Shown here: piece after piece, positions 25,101 to 36,300 of the stretch | How the letters are laid out: every line of letters begins with the position of its first letter | Numbering within the stretch: position 1 is the first letter of the stretch | Assembly (NCBI GenBank): GCA_000711775.1 | Contig: ARYC01001234.1 | Span: forward strand, 1-64,000 | DNA: 64,000 nucleotides | Direction of reading: 5' to 3' | DNA from: Oxytricha trifallax | Taxonomy: Eukaryota; Ciliophora; Spirotrichea; Sporadotrichida; Oxytrichidae | Position numbers and translations under genes: made by a program | The notes under the pieces: generated by a model | Told to the model about the DNA's origin: nothing | The model's database searches: none | Seen by the model: the letters and a program-made list of their open reading frames with translations, nothing else

Positions 25101-26600
25101 ATTTAAAATTAGTGACTGTAAAGTCGTAGCAATAATGTAAGTTATTAAATTTAGAGATAATTTTTTTAATTTTTATAATTTCAGGCATACTTTGAAGGAG
25201 ATTTGTGCTTATTTATTTTACAACCCTGCGCTATTTATTTACACGTTGTTCTTTTTTACTGATTTCAAGGATATAAATAAAGTGTCTAATTTTTTTATTA
25301 TATCATATGATAAAATAGCAATAGGATTTTAATCAGATTCAATCTGAACTCTAAAAGCTCTTCTAATCGATTTAATTTTCTTAAGAACTATTATCTCTTT
25401 GATTGACTGCTAATTATGTGGTGAAGTCTTTTTACCTTTTTTCTTGACTTATATAAATGCCACTACTATATCCAAACAATTGTTGATCTTGAATATCATT
25501 TCGCAACCCCTTTGTTTAAAAAACTTTACTATATTATTCATGTTAAATATTCCTTCTTTCATATAGATAGGATCTTGAAGGGATATGTCATTCAGGTCAA
25601 TTCTCTCCTCACTTGTAAAATCCAAGAATGAGTCGTAGGCTAGAATTCTATTCTTAAGAAACTCTCTGTGCTTAGGTGTTATATGCTTTTTAGTATCAAA
25701 TGTGGATCTAAAAGTATTAGAATTGAATTTTAATATGATTAACATTTAAATTGCCTTCACTAACTCGGGTAGGAGTGTTTTTGAAGGAGTCTTTTGGAGC
25801 TTGTTCAATACTAATATCGCCTTGGTCTCGCTTAATTTAAATTTTCAGGATAGAAATCACATTTTCTTACTAACTCTCTTCATTGCACTATATGAACATT
25901 CTTCCGTTAGGACTAACTGTAAGTGTGTGATCACCGTAGTTTTCATAGATTTAGTTCATTTTAAAACACTATATTAACTGAAAAGTGTGAAAATTGTTTT
26001 AAGAATTGAAATGATGATTCAATGCAAAAATAGGTTAAATTCAATTAACTGTCTTTTAAGATTATACCTTAGCAAACTCTGTGAATAAGATATTAAAACT
26101 AGAATGTCAGTTTTAAAATTTTAAAATATATATTCACTTTTATGTTGACACAGCTTAATATTCTGGTACTCATAGAATTAACTGAACTGTGCTAGAGTCT
26201 CTCTCCTATTAAATATAGAGTAGTTAACAGTCAAATATGGAATAACTATGCCTCTCTTAGGTTAGGCTGAGATTTATTGGAAATAAAGTATATCATTTTT
26301 CTATATAAAAAGCTCATCTGTGGTGAGTTGAAAAGCAAACATTCCTCTGTGTCTGTGTCTATTGGAATAACGTTTGTATATTTCTTAATATCATACTCTT
26401 TGTGATCTTTAGATAAAATGTCCGCGTCATTTCCAGAAGGAATCATATTTTTTTGGAAAAGCTCGACAGTTTTCAAAGTATTGCCAAATTTTTCATTGTG
26501 TATCTCAATTTGATCGAGAAGCTATAGAATATTATTTTTGCCGATTTTAAGGACTTTGATGAATTGTTGATTAGTCTGACTATTTTTTATTATGACCGGT
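22185..26600 (-). CDS. TRP/polycystin-like cation channel, germline gene with IES/intron breaks
   Basis: Membrane ion channel of the Ion_trans superfamily. Reading from the minus 5' side: N-terminal cytosolic blocks (VELFQKNMIPSGNDADILS near 26.45 kb; HREFLKNRILAYDSFLDFTS near 25.65 kb; KEIIVLKKIKSIRRAFRVQI near 25.38 kb). Then membrane segments between 24.0 and 23.0 kb, including FLFFPFLMNIVIYSIYSVYI and FMAICNLTFFIRFFYFLRIF. Next come S5, a pore block FMYSYRMSLGDFQLDNFD (about 22.81 kb) and S6 with IILLNMLVAIMGESFCRLIE (about 22.70 kb), the TRP-type signature. A C-terminal hydrophilic, probably coiled-coil tail ends in EKIEEGIALSSW and TGA 22187-22185. Exon or MDS borders are not all resolved; the N-terminus may be incomplete. 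Confidence 0.72.
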
Positions 26601-26677
26601 AATTAGTATTGTTAGTTAAATTAAAAATTCCTCAATTTTATGGTCTGATTCCTTATAAAGTTGGGATATAGCACAAT

Positions 26678-26796
26678 CAAAACCCCAAAACCCTTTCAGT
26701 AGTTTGATTGAGTTTTTGATTGATAAAAGTAGACTATTAGTGCATACTTTATTAGGGTTTTAGTAGGGTTTATGTAGGGGTTTAATGTTTAAATAT
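26678..26796 (+). repeat. Left terminal inverted repeat of TBE-4 (about 118 bp)
   Basis: Matches the reverse complement of 30674-30791 nearly throughout; longer than the 78-bp repeats of TBE-1 and TBE-3. Confidence 0.93.
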
Positions 26797-26815
26797 TAGT
26801 ATTTTAAGTGAGTAT

Positions 26816-27842
26816 ATGCGAGGTTTGGGGTCTGTTTATGACAGTGAGTATATAAATTTATTGTTTAAGTTGCGATATGGATGTGATGAATATAGTAAAT
26901 AACTCAAACCTATTCTAAATTATACATCTATAGCAAGACTGCGAGGTCTCACTGTCTATTAGCATTAAATTTAAAGAGATAGCATCTTAATTCTAAGCCT
27001 AAGAGACCTCTAAAGTTTTAGCAGCATCATATCGATTATCTTATTAATGATAAAACTCTTAAATACTAGGCTCATTTCTCCCTAGCCAAGAGGGGTGTGA
27101 TGTTTCATCGCCAATTTCCTGAGCTTCACATATCTGTTTAATCGATAGCTAACATATATAAAAAGAACGGAATATCTTACAAGACAGTCAATCGCATTAA
27201 GAGAGTGATTGACTTTAATGTTCCATTTTATAAGACTAATTTAAATTATATATTCGATTAAATGCAGAGGTCTTAAGAGCATAATATAAAGTTCATACAC
27301 GCTGATGAGGCTGTATTTACATTCAATACCTTTATATCAAGGTCTTGGTACAAGAGGTATAGTAATATAGAAGTTTATGACTAAAAGGTTAAGGTGTAAA
27401 CTCATGCTATTCTTGGTGGAATAAGTGAAGATAGTGGCCTCGAGACTTATGTTATTCACCCTCGTTCTATAAAGACTGAATAATATATTAAGTTCTTGCA
27501 ATAACTCAGAGATAAGTACGCTGACTAAGAGATTATTCTATTCGTTGATAACTTGTCAGTTCATAAAACAAAAGACTCAAGGAAAGAATATGAAAGGCTA
27601 AATATAACACCTGTATTTAATGTTCCTTACAGCCCCTAGTTCAATAGAATTGAATTATATTGGGGGTTATTGAAAGGTCATTATAAGAAACTTGTGCCTA
27701 TCACTTGATGCACGACTTGAAGATAGATACAGTAGAAGATATTAAGAGTGCTGCTAAGAGAGTCAGCGATGATAAAGCTAAAGTATGTTCAAAAGAAGGG
27801 AGATTTTGTGTTTATAAATAAGTTTTAGATTTAAGCGAATGA
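26816..27842 (+). pseudogene. TBE 42-kDa DDE transposase, two deletions (TBE-4)
   Basis: ATG 26816 starts MRGLGSVYDSEYINLLFKLR. A 22-nt deletion at about 26939 (against TBE-5) shifts the frame. The main body is then open: FIHADEAVFTFNTF (first Asp), LFVDNLSVHKTKDS (second Asp), PYSPQFNRIELYWGLL (Glu), all catalytic residues kept. A second small deletion near 27690 breaks the C-terminus. Frame closes at TGA 27840-27842 in the recovered frame. Confidence 0.87.
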
Positions 27843-28058
27843 ATAAATTCACATATTAAATTTGCCCATAAAGGGATTTGGCTTCTCTTTCTTTTCTTCC
27901 TCTTAAGGCTTGCTTGGGCCCATGTTTCTTCTCTTAGTGCCAGCCCCTGCATCTATGTTCATCTCGTCTGGCTTTTAGAAATCTTTGAAGAGTCTCTTAC
28001 TCAATTCATGCTTTACTTGAGACTTTTCTCTCTCTGTTTAATTTGCTGCGCTCTTTCA

Positions 28059-28639
28059 TCAAGTAAATAGCAGTGCCAGGTTTTTCTATAAAGTTAGAAG
28101 ACTAAGCTTACTAGAGATGAATGGATGCTTCTGCAGTTCCTAGAGCCAGGTGTCGCTGATTTTAATTCCCTGCTTCTCTTTTTCTTCAGGAGAGATGCTA
28201 TAGCGTTTCTTGTGAGCTTCTTAAATTACTTCATTTAAGTACTCAGGTTTCAGAGTTCCAAGGACGCCAAAGAAGAAGTTTCTCTCTGGCAACTTATTAG
28301 AGAGTTGCAGCTTTTATGAAAGGTAGAGAGCAACATCTGGATCACTCATAGCATCATCATAGAGGTTTGTTATTGAGATTTTAGGGTAGTTAGGTATCTC
28401 GATCATTCTGATTTCATTAGACTTAAAAGCTTTTTTTCTTCACTTAGCAATGCCTTTAAAAATGATATTTTTGTCCCCTCCTGTGTTTGCAAGAACAATC
28501 CAACTATAGTTAATAAGTTAATTATAAGTAAAAACTTACCTTGCTATGCCAAGTATCTGTAAAGATCTTCTTTACTTCTGACTTTATCTATTAAATCTTG
28601 AGATTAAATTCTCTACATTGCATCATTCATAGACTCTAT
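28059..28639 (-). pseudogene. TBE 22-kDa gene, start lost and frameshifted (TBE-4)
   Basis: The initiator codon is ATA at 28639-28637 where sister copies have ATG; the next Met is at 28630-28628. One base is missing in the A-run of EEKKAFK (about 28435). Stop TGA 28061-28059. The GT-AG block of 36 nt is at 28504-28539 and here has the best-looking 5' site (GTAAGT). Confidence 0.83.
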
Positions 28640-28839
28640 CTTGCTTCCTCTTTTTAGAAATGTTAATGAAATTTAAAATTATGGATATCCATTCTGAACT
28701 TACTAAAATTTTACTACTAAATAGGGAGATCCACTTGGAGGTCAACCTGAATCAGATAAATAGATAAAGATGGAGGAACTTTTTCCAAGTTTCAGAGTTT
28801 GAAATCCATTTTATCAAACTTTCTCCATTAAATTGCTCC

Positions 28840-29000
28840 TAATAATAATTAATTTAATTAGGTGGTGCTCCTAATTTATTTAAAACTTAATTAGGGGTTA
28901 AATCAAAGTTAAAAACCGTATTAGGTGGTGCATTAAAAAAATTAAAGTTTAAAACCTCCCCTATTTATTTACAAGTACAGATTAGGAGCACCACCTAACT
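28840..29000. promoter_or_regulatory. Inverted repeats between divergent TBE-4 genes
   Basis: TTAGGTGGTGCTCCTAAT at 28858-28875 is exactly inverted as ATTAGGAGCACCACCTAA at 28981-28998; a partial third copy (TTAGGTGGTGC) lies near 28920. Same position as the repeat clusters of the other TBEs; probable shared control region. Confidence 0.55.
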
Positions 29001-29200
29001 TTACAAAACAAATTTAGATGCATTTTAATGTATAAAATGGATGAAATAGTATATAAATTATCTCTAATGTTAAAAAATATAAAACTAATGTCTCGCACTC
29101 AGTTCCCATTAAACCTCTCTGAATCTTTGAGGATATGCTCTTGATTGTGTATAAAGGTAGAATTTAAACAGCTTATAAAATTATTAATAGTACTTATAAA

Positions 29201-30631
29201 ATGAGCAGCAACTTACTTAGAAAAGCGGAATTGCTTGGTATTAGCCAGCAAAAATTTTCTTTGATTAATTAAAAGAAAATTGAGACTTGTGATGCCTCTA
29301 CCTAATATGAACCTGAAATTCTCTAACCTTAGGTCTCAGACTTTGAATAGTAATTCAGTTGTTAAATAGAAATGCAGAGCTAAGAAATTCAATGCGAAGT
29401 TCCAATAAAAATGGTTGAAGAGGAGGAAGAGAAAAAAGAAATTAAAGCATTACATTTATGTGAAGAGTGTGAGAAGAACTTCACTTATAAATCTGCTCTT
29501 AAGCGTCATATCTTAGAGTAGCATTCTAACAAGCCAAAGCTCTATCTTAAGCATGATAAGATAGATGGAAAATATTTTTGCCCTTATTGCAATAAGCAAT
29601 ATAACCATTCAAGGGATTTAAAAGTTCACCTATAAAACCATCATTGCAAGAAGTTTGAAGTCATAGATCCTGAGACTGGTGAGGTCTTCCTTCAAAAAAG
29701 AAAGCCAAGAGACCCTTTAGAATCCTTGGAACAAAGAGTTAAGAAAGAAAATAAGCTTATTAAAGCAGTGAGAAACCTTCCAGCTTCTGAGATAGTTAAA
29801 ATCACTCTGAAGATACAAGCACTAAAGCTTCCAATTTTAAATGTAATTGAAAGTGATCTTATACTTGAGGACAAGTTTGAGAAAAAGGTCATAACTGATA
29901 AGCAGTTCGCATACAAGATTTATCCATTCAACTACTTTAAATGCGATGACAAGTATCAAATGGAATTTGTCAATGAGTACTAAGCTCTTACTAAAGCAAG
30001 GGATAGACAGTGCAGATTTATAATTAAGCTCGATGCAATACTGCTTGCTCAAGATCATGTTGCTTTTCGTCTCCCTCTATATTAAATGACTTTAAGAGAC
30101 TACATATAAGATTAAAGGATTCCAAAGTAGCTACCCCTTATTCTTACAAATGTTTGCAAAGGCATTGAAGAGCTGCACACTTTAGGGTATGTCCATAGAG
30201 ACTTGAAGCCAGAGAATATTATGCTTGATTTTTCACCTCTCAGAGTAGTAATAATTGATTTCAATAGATCATAAAGAGTTGAAGATTCAGGACTTGGCAA
30301 CGTTTTTAGTACTCCTGGATACTTTCCAGAAAGGGAGGACTGGAGAGATGGTGATATTAAGTGGGACGTATGGGCTCTAGCAGAAATTATTGCTGAATGC
30401 GAAATGCCAAGAAATGATTATTAAAGCTGTAAGAGGGAGAAAGATTCAAAGCAGAGAATACAGCAATATTTAGACTAGAATAAGATAAAAGGTAAAATGA
30501 AAGATATGGCTGAGTAGATAATCATTAAACCTAACCATAGAGCGGAGCATACAATAGACTAAATTGTAAGCTGGATAGGAGAAATAAAGTTTAGAAAGTT
30601 GCCCCTTGACTCAAAAGTATTGTTTGAGTGA
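29201..30631 (+). CDS. TBE 57-kDa C2H2 zinc-finger/protein kinase-like protein, intact (TBE-4)
   Basis: 1431-nt frame, 476 residues, about 56 kDa, matching the known TBE 57-kDa product. Residues about 87-109: finger CEECEKNFTYKSALKRHILE-QH. Residues about 127-149: finger CPYCNKQYNHSRDLKVHLQN-HH. Then a linker and a kinase-like domain: EELHTLGYVHRDLKPENIML with catalytic Asp and Asn, VVIIDFNRS (metal Asp kept, Gly replaced by Asn), STPGYFPEREDW, DVWALAEII. No clear glycine-rich loop; FIIKLDAILL may carry the ATP Lys. It could bind DNA through the fingers and phosphorylate a partner, but the role in TBE mobility is not known. Only complete 57-kDa gene in the window. Confidence 0.92.
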
Positions 30632-30673
30632 ATAGTAAAAATAAAACACCTCTAATACACACAAATATTCAAT

Positions 30674-30791
30674 ATATTTAAACATTAAACCCCTACATAA
30701 ACCCTATTAAAACCCTAATAAAGTATGCACTAATAGTCTACTTTTATCAATCAAAAACTCAATCAAACTACTGAAAGGGTTTTGGGGTTTG
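30674..30791 (+). repeat. Right terminal inverted repeat of TBE-4 (about 118 bp)
   Basis: Partner of 26678-26796; one T is missing in the last T4 block. Confidence 0.93.
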
Positions 30792-31292
30792 ATTCTTTGA
30801 TCAATAATTTTAAGTAGAGTGCCTCCTTATTAATATTCCAAAAAGAAATATATGAATTCTGAGTCCTCATATATCTTTTCCAGTCTCATTAAATTATAAT
30901 TTATCATTTTAAGTTGTTGTAATTAATTGCTTTTAATTGCCAAATATATTATACCTTCAAACATTATATAAAATCAACTTTCATAATATTAGGTGAACTA
31001 TTTAGTTTATAGTGAGAAAATATTTCTTATTTTAGAAGTTTTCTATAGGTATCATCATTTTGAAGAAACTTCCTTTATATATTTTTTACCGCATACTATC
31101 TATCATTGTTTATATCTACAACTTCAGAGTCTTCATCTTGAAGCTAAATATTTTTAATATTCATATTTTAATTTTAAATTGAATAATATAATTATTGGAT
31201 AAGCTCATCTTTTGATAAATGCCAATCAACTAAAAGTACAGTAGACTATATTCCTACTCCTAAGCATTTCCCAATGCGTAAATTAATTTAAA
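30792..31292 (-). CDS. Protein kinase N-lobe (germline gene fragment)
   Basis: Three coding blocks on the minus strand. First, NLRIGKCLGVGIQSTVLLVD (31.29-31.22 kb), a glycine-rich loop. Second, NIKNIQLQDEDSEVVDIN then RQYAVKNIQRKFLQNDDTYR with KQEIFSHYKLNSSPNIMKVD (31.17-30.97 kb), carrying the VAIK-type Lys and the helix-C Glu. Third, RLEKIYEDSEFIYFFLEYQQ followed by GGTLLKIIDQR (30.90-30.79 kb), the hinge. TBE-4 follows at once. No C-lobe was found on the far side of TBE-4, so it may lie elsewhere. The gaps between blocks look like IESs or introns. Confidence 0.72.
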
Positions 31293-32647
31293 TCAAATTA
31301 ATATAGTGTTTCAAAATAAAATATATATTAAATTCTAAGAGTGACTCTAGTTAAATGACAATACTCTGTAAGTAAGTAAATATTTTTTATATTGCTCTCT
31401 GTCTGATATTTGAATTACGTACTTGTTATCTAATGCTGTCAAATTATATTAATTCATCTCGCCTCTAATAATGATAAAAATATTTTCTCAAAACCTCAAA
31501 CCCCTCCTCTATTTTTTACCTCTTATTTAATATAGATATATTAAATTATAAATGTCAATTTTATCACTAATTAACCATGTCTCTTGTGATACTTTGCATA
31601 TAAAAATTCCAAACTGAGCTATTTCACAGCTATATATTTATTATTTTTTTCTAATTAACTATTCTTTTAAAAAAGTAAAAGTGTGGTATCGAGCACTCCA
31701 ATTACTCTTTTATCTTAACTTCCTCTAAATACCTTAATAAATAAATAAAATTATTGAAAATAAATGTTTTTTTATATAATAAAACTTTTATTATATAATT
31801 CCTTTTTGGAAGAATTTACTTCATTAAGGGGTAGGTTCATTAATGATTAACTATGAAAGCTTTTATCGCAAAAATGTAATAAATTATAATAATTTTATTT
31901 GGTTATTGCTTCTATATATCATTAATAAATTATCTTTTATTATTTAGTAATTGTTATTATTTCTTTTGCAATAACTATGCATCTTCTTACATTGCTTTAC
32001 AGTTTCCTTGATCTAAAGCACGAAAGAATTAATGACAACCTGACAATTTTTCAGCTTGAATCTATCAAATTAGTTTACATCTTACAAGCCCCTGAAATCT
32101 TTTCTATCAAGATCGAACAGATAATTATTAAAAGTTTGATTGAGTTTTAAGTTCATAGCGTAAAAATTATATTAATAATAAATATTGTATATATCTATAA
32201 AGAAGTGGCAACTGCACATTACATAATTAAAAATATTATATATATATAAATCAATAATAATTTCAAATTATCATAAGAATTAAATCATTTTATAGCTTTA
32301 AAGCATAAAAAGATTATTTAAAATTAAATTAAATTATTTGCAGCAATATATTAAATTATTTATAAAAGATAATCGCGTTAAGACATAAATATAAAGTTTT
32401 AAAACTTATTTTATTAGACATCAATATATAGATATATTAAATTTTTATTTTTATGTATTTATCATTAATTAAGTAATAATTAGTTTAAAGTACTTCTATA
32501 TGCATAATTGGAAAATTAGAGGAAAAAACAGAGAGACATATTTAATAATATAAATAAAAATACTATCTAATAAGTGAAAAAAATTATAGTAACATTACTG
32601 CTGGATAAGTTTGATATTAAAGCTAATATATTTCGATAATTATACTA
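31293..32647. other. Extremely AT-rich region, nothing recognised
   Basis: No convincing coding block, RNA gene or repeat was seen; likely germline-limited sequence. Confidence 0.5.
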
Positions 32648-33063
32648 TTGTAGAAATACATTTGAATTTGGAAAATTAATTATAATTAAATTAATAATAA
32701 ATCAAAATCGTGGCAGTTAAAGTAGGCCAATTTAAACGATCTTGGGCTCATTCGATAGAGAATTCAAAATTAGCTGGACTTTGTTATTGGCGGTACTATT
32801 TTATCGCATCCATGGAGCGAGATAACTTGAGTTTAATTAAACACCTCTAAATTCATTAAATTATACCCTCACATTAAACTCAAGTTATCTCGCTCCAGGG
32901 ATGCGATAAAATAGTACCGCCAATAATAAAGTCCAGCTAATTTTGAATTCTCTATCGAATGAGCCCAAGATCGGTTTAAATTGGCCTACTTTAACTGCCA
33001 CGATTTTGATTTATTATTAATTTAATCATAATTAATTTTCCAAATTCAAATGTATTTCTACAA
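32648..33063. repeat. 416-bp near-perfect palindromic (foldback) element flanked by TA
   Basis: Left arm 32648-32837 (TTGTAGAAATAC...), right arm 32873-33063 (...GTATTTCTACAA), loop 35 nt. I count about four differences between the 190-nt arms (for example CATCCATGG against CATCCCTGG). Both ends abut TA (32646-32647 and 33064-33065). The core is clearly less AT-rich than the surroundings. TA flanks and inverted arms fit a Tc1/mariner-type foldback MITE. No coding content seen. Confidence 0.9.
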
Positions 33064-33197
33064 TATTAAATGAATTTAACTATCATTCTATTTTAAATTT
33101 AGTCAAAATTTAAAATAATCAATTTTATTTATAATTTACTGCAAAATTTATTAAGTTTATAGTAAATATCTATCAGCTCAGATTTGATTGAAATAAA

Positions 33198-33356
33198 ATG
33201 CAAAAAGTAGAACAGTTCAAACATAAATCTCCTCTTCCAGACAGAGAGAACACAATTGATAATATTGGCAGTGAGAGATCTAAGCTTGTGATTTCAGGTG
33301 ATGGACTTGAAGAAGACGAACTCAGACTTGATAATCTTATGCAATATATATTTTAA
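33198..33356 (+). CDS. First coding island of a fragmented unknown gene
   Basis: ATG 33198 opens MQKVEQFKHKSPLPDRENTI, then DNIGSERSKLVISGDGLEED and ELRLDNLMQ. Codon use is clearly coding-like against an AT-rich background. It breaks off into AT-rich DNA. Unrecognised protein. Probably the 5' MDS of the gene spread over the next 6 kb. Confidence 0.5.
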   Translation: MQKVEQFKHKSPLPDRENTIDNIGSERSKLVISGDGLEEDELRLDNLMQYIF

Positions 33357-36300
33357 TCTTTTTAAAAATTATTAAGAGATTTGTTTATATGTAAAAAGTG
33401 ATTTAATAGTTAATCTGTTGGTGTCAAAGAAATCTCAAAGAAAGTGTACTAACATGGGCAGAAAAGAGACATTATATCCTTCAAAATTACTAACTTGTAC
33501 TTATGATTACTCCTATGCAGTTTCATATTATAAATCTAAAATGAATATTAAATTGAATATTATGATTATCTTAAATCATCATAATATTATTTAATGTTCA
33601 TATTTGGTAGACTTTAAACGTATATTTTATTTTTTGAATTACACTTCTAATAGAACTATACAAGAGAATGGACACCTATAAAAACTATATAAAAAAATTA
33701 AATTAAAGAAAATATTAACATATTATTTATTATTTTTAACCTGTTACTACAATGATGATCACACTTACATGCCCGTTTTTATAGAGTATGGTCCTGAAGA
33801 GATGATAAACCAAAATAATAAATGCAATAATATCATATATATTTATAATAAAAGCAAAGATATACATTACTCACAATAAATTAATAGTAATTTACCTTTA
33901 GAAATATATAAGCTGTTTTACTTAAAAAATGGATGAAAAAAGCTAATTTTGAAATTAATAGAGGACATAAGATGTTTATATAATGATAATATAAATGGGG
34001 GTAAAATTATTCGAAATTTAATATTATGATATAATTATTAAATTTAATTATTAAAATTTGGCTTCATGCAGTAACTGCCTTCTCTATAAAATTGAATTAT
34101 TATTTAATTTTAAAATGTATTCATACATAGCATTTCTTTATAATTTTTTGCATGAATCTATACCCTGAAACCCAGATATGATGAAAAATCGTCAATTGTT
34201 GATAAGACTTTGTACATATTATGAAAAATTAAAGACAATCAGAATTGGAAATCTTAATATTCCATTTGAAGAAAGTAAGCTGCTTTACATTTTTTACATA
34301 TATTGTCTATTTTAAATTGGTTTTTTCATATTATATTTTTTTAATTATATTAATTCAATATAATATTGCGCATACTTATTTTTCAAATCTTAGAATAAAA
34401 TCTAACACTTTTTTTTATAGTTCGTTTCTTCTGAAGGAATTATAATTACTTAAAATCAATGTTATATATAATTTTAATTTTAATATAAAAATTATTTACT
34501 TGGTCCTAGCTAGTGAGAAGCAAATTTGGATTTTCACATACCATTAAATTTAAAATGCGAAATATTATGATGCCCATAGTTATGTTGACTGCTCTGACTT
34601 CCATATCTAAGTTAAAATATAAAAATTAAATATTATAAAATAAATGAAAAATAGTATAAAATACAATACAGAAAATATTAAATATTAAATTATTTAAGTT
34701 TTTAACACGAGGCAAAGAATTATGGGGTTATATACTTAGCAATTTTATAATGATGATTATGGATATTAGATAATCATAGTATTTGAGTCAAAAGAATATA
34801 AACTAGACTTTAATATGCTTAAATTGGAAGATGGTCCAAGTTTTATATTTTCAAATAGAATTTGTTTATATTTTATGTGATATATATTTAATTACTGATT
34901 TTTAAAGTTAGGACAATACAAACAAACTACTTTCTTAATCTTTTAATTTCTTAAATATTACTGTAATTTTTCACTCAAAATTTCTAATGAAATTTGATAT
35001 TATTTTTAACTTTACAAATTACAATGTAAATTATATAACTAAAATCTTAAGCAGTTAGCAGATATATTCCCAAGAGACAGTAGATACACAGATTACAAGC
35101 CAATCAGAAAGCTATGTTACAAAGTAGTCAACTAAACGTATTATATTGAATTTAATTATTGAATAAATATCTGCTATTACAGTCAGTGAAAACAATAAAG
35201 CTGATCTCTATTCCAACATTTTTTTATTGCTTAATCTTTAACTTGAGATAATTTTTTATGATAAAATAATATTTTTACTTTATTTTATGTATTTAACTAA
35301 ATAAGAATATTATCTAAATGATAAGCTGAATTATAATGCTTTTTCAATAGAAAAAATCTATATTAATGTTTTATTTAAAAATGGAATGTATCTATGACGA
35401 TTTTTGAAACTTAAATTCACTTATTAATAAATCAAATTATATTTTTTATTTTTTATATCATATACATTCCCTTTAGATAATTATAAACTATTTATATAAT
35501 TAAACATGGCTCCCAAATAGTAATATATAGATCATACTGTGAAAACGATGCCGAAATAAATATTTATTTTTAAAATATATTTATTCTGCACATATTTATA
35601 CGATATTTTTTCAACAATATTTAATTGAGAAATGAGCATGTTGTCATTCTCCTTTAAACTTGACGAAACCTTGGAAGAAGAAGATCAAATCGGTGATAGC
35701 AGTTTAAAGCAATCTTAAGTTTAATGAGAGAGAAAGAATTCTGCTTCAAAGAATAAAAAAGAATTTATATATAATTAAATTTAATTGTAATATTATTATA
35801 TATATATATATATAGATTTGCAAAAATGATAAAGATTTTAAAACTATGATAAATTTTATATTTTAAATTTATATAAGAATAAAGCTCCATAAGGTATATA
35901 GATTAAGGCAATGACGAAGATAGAAGAAAAGAATTATGAAGTCGATGAAAATCTCAATAAAATTATTTATAATACTAATATTCATAAAATTAATTGAGAT
36001 AAGGTTTCTAATTATCCCTAAATATATTTGTAAATAATAATAAAATTAAATTGAAGACATAGGGGAGAAATAAATTTAATATGATTATGTGTTTATCAAG
36101 CACAAGGGAGAAGAGAATATTTCATTTGAGTAAAAGGAAGAAATATTTGATGGTGCTTTCTCTCTTGATATATATAGTCCAAGATAAAATTCTATAAGAT
36201 TATCAATTATTTATATTTAAATATAACAGCCAAATTCAAATTTAATTATAATTATAAATCATATATTTATATTAACATTACCTTGACATTTTTCAAAGTT

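Larger units (their letters stand above)
26678..30791 (+). mobile_element. TBE-4, complete telomere-bearing element (long-TIR group)
   Basis: 4114-bp element, left end CAAAACCCCAAAACCC, right end GGGTTTTGGGGTTTG. Flanks are AAT on the left and ATT on the right; both fit ANT but are not identical. It carries a transposase with two deletions, a frameshifted 22-kDa gene and a fully open zinc-finger/kinase gene. It lies between the channel gene (left) and the kinase N-lobe (right), both on the minus strand. Confidence 0.95.
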
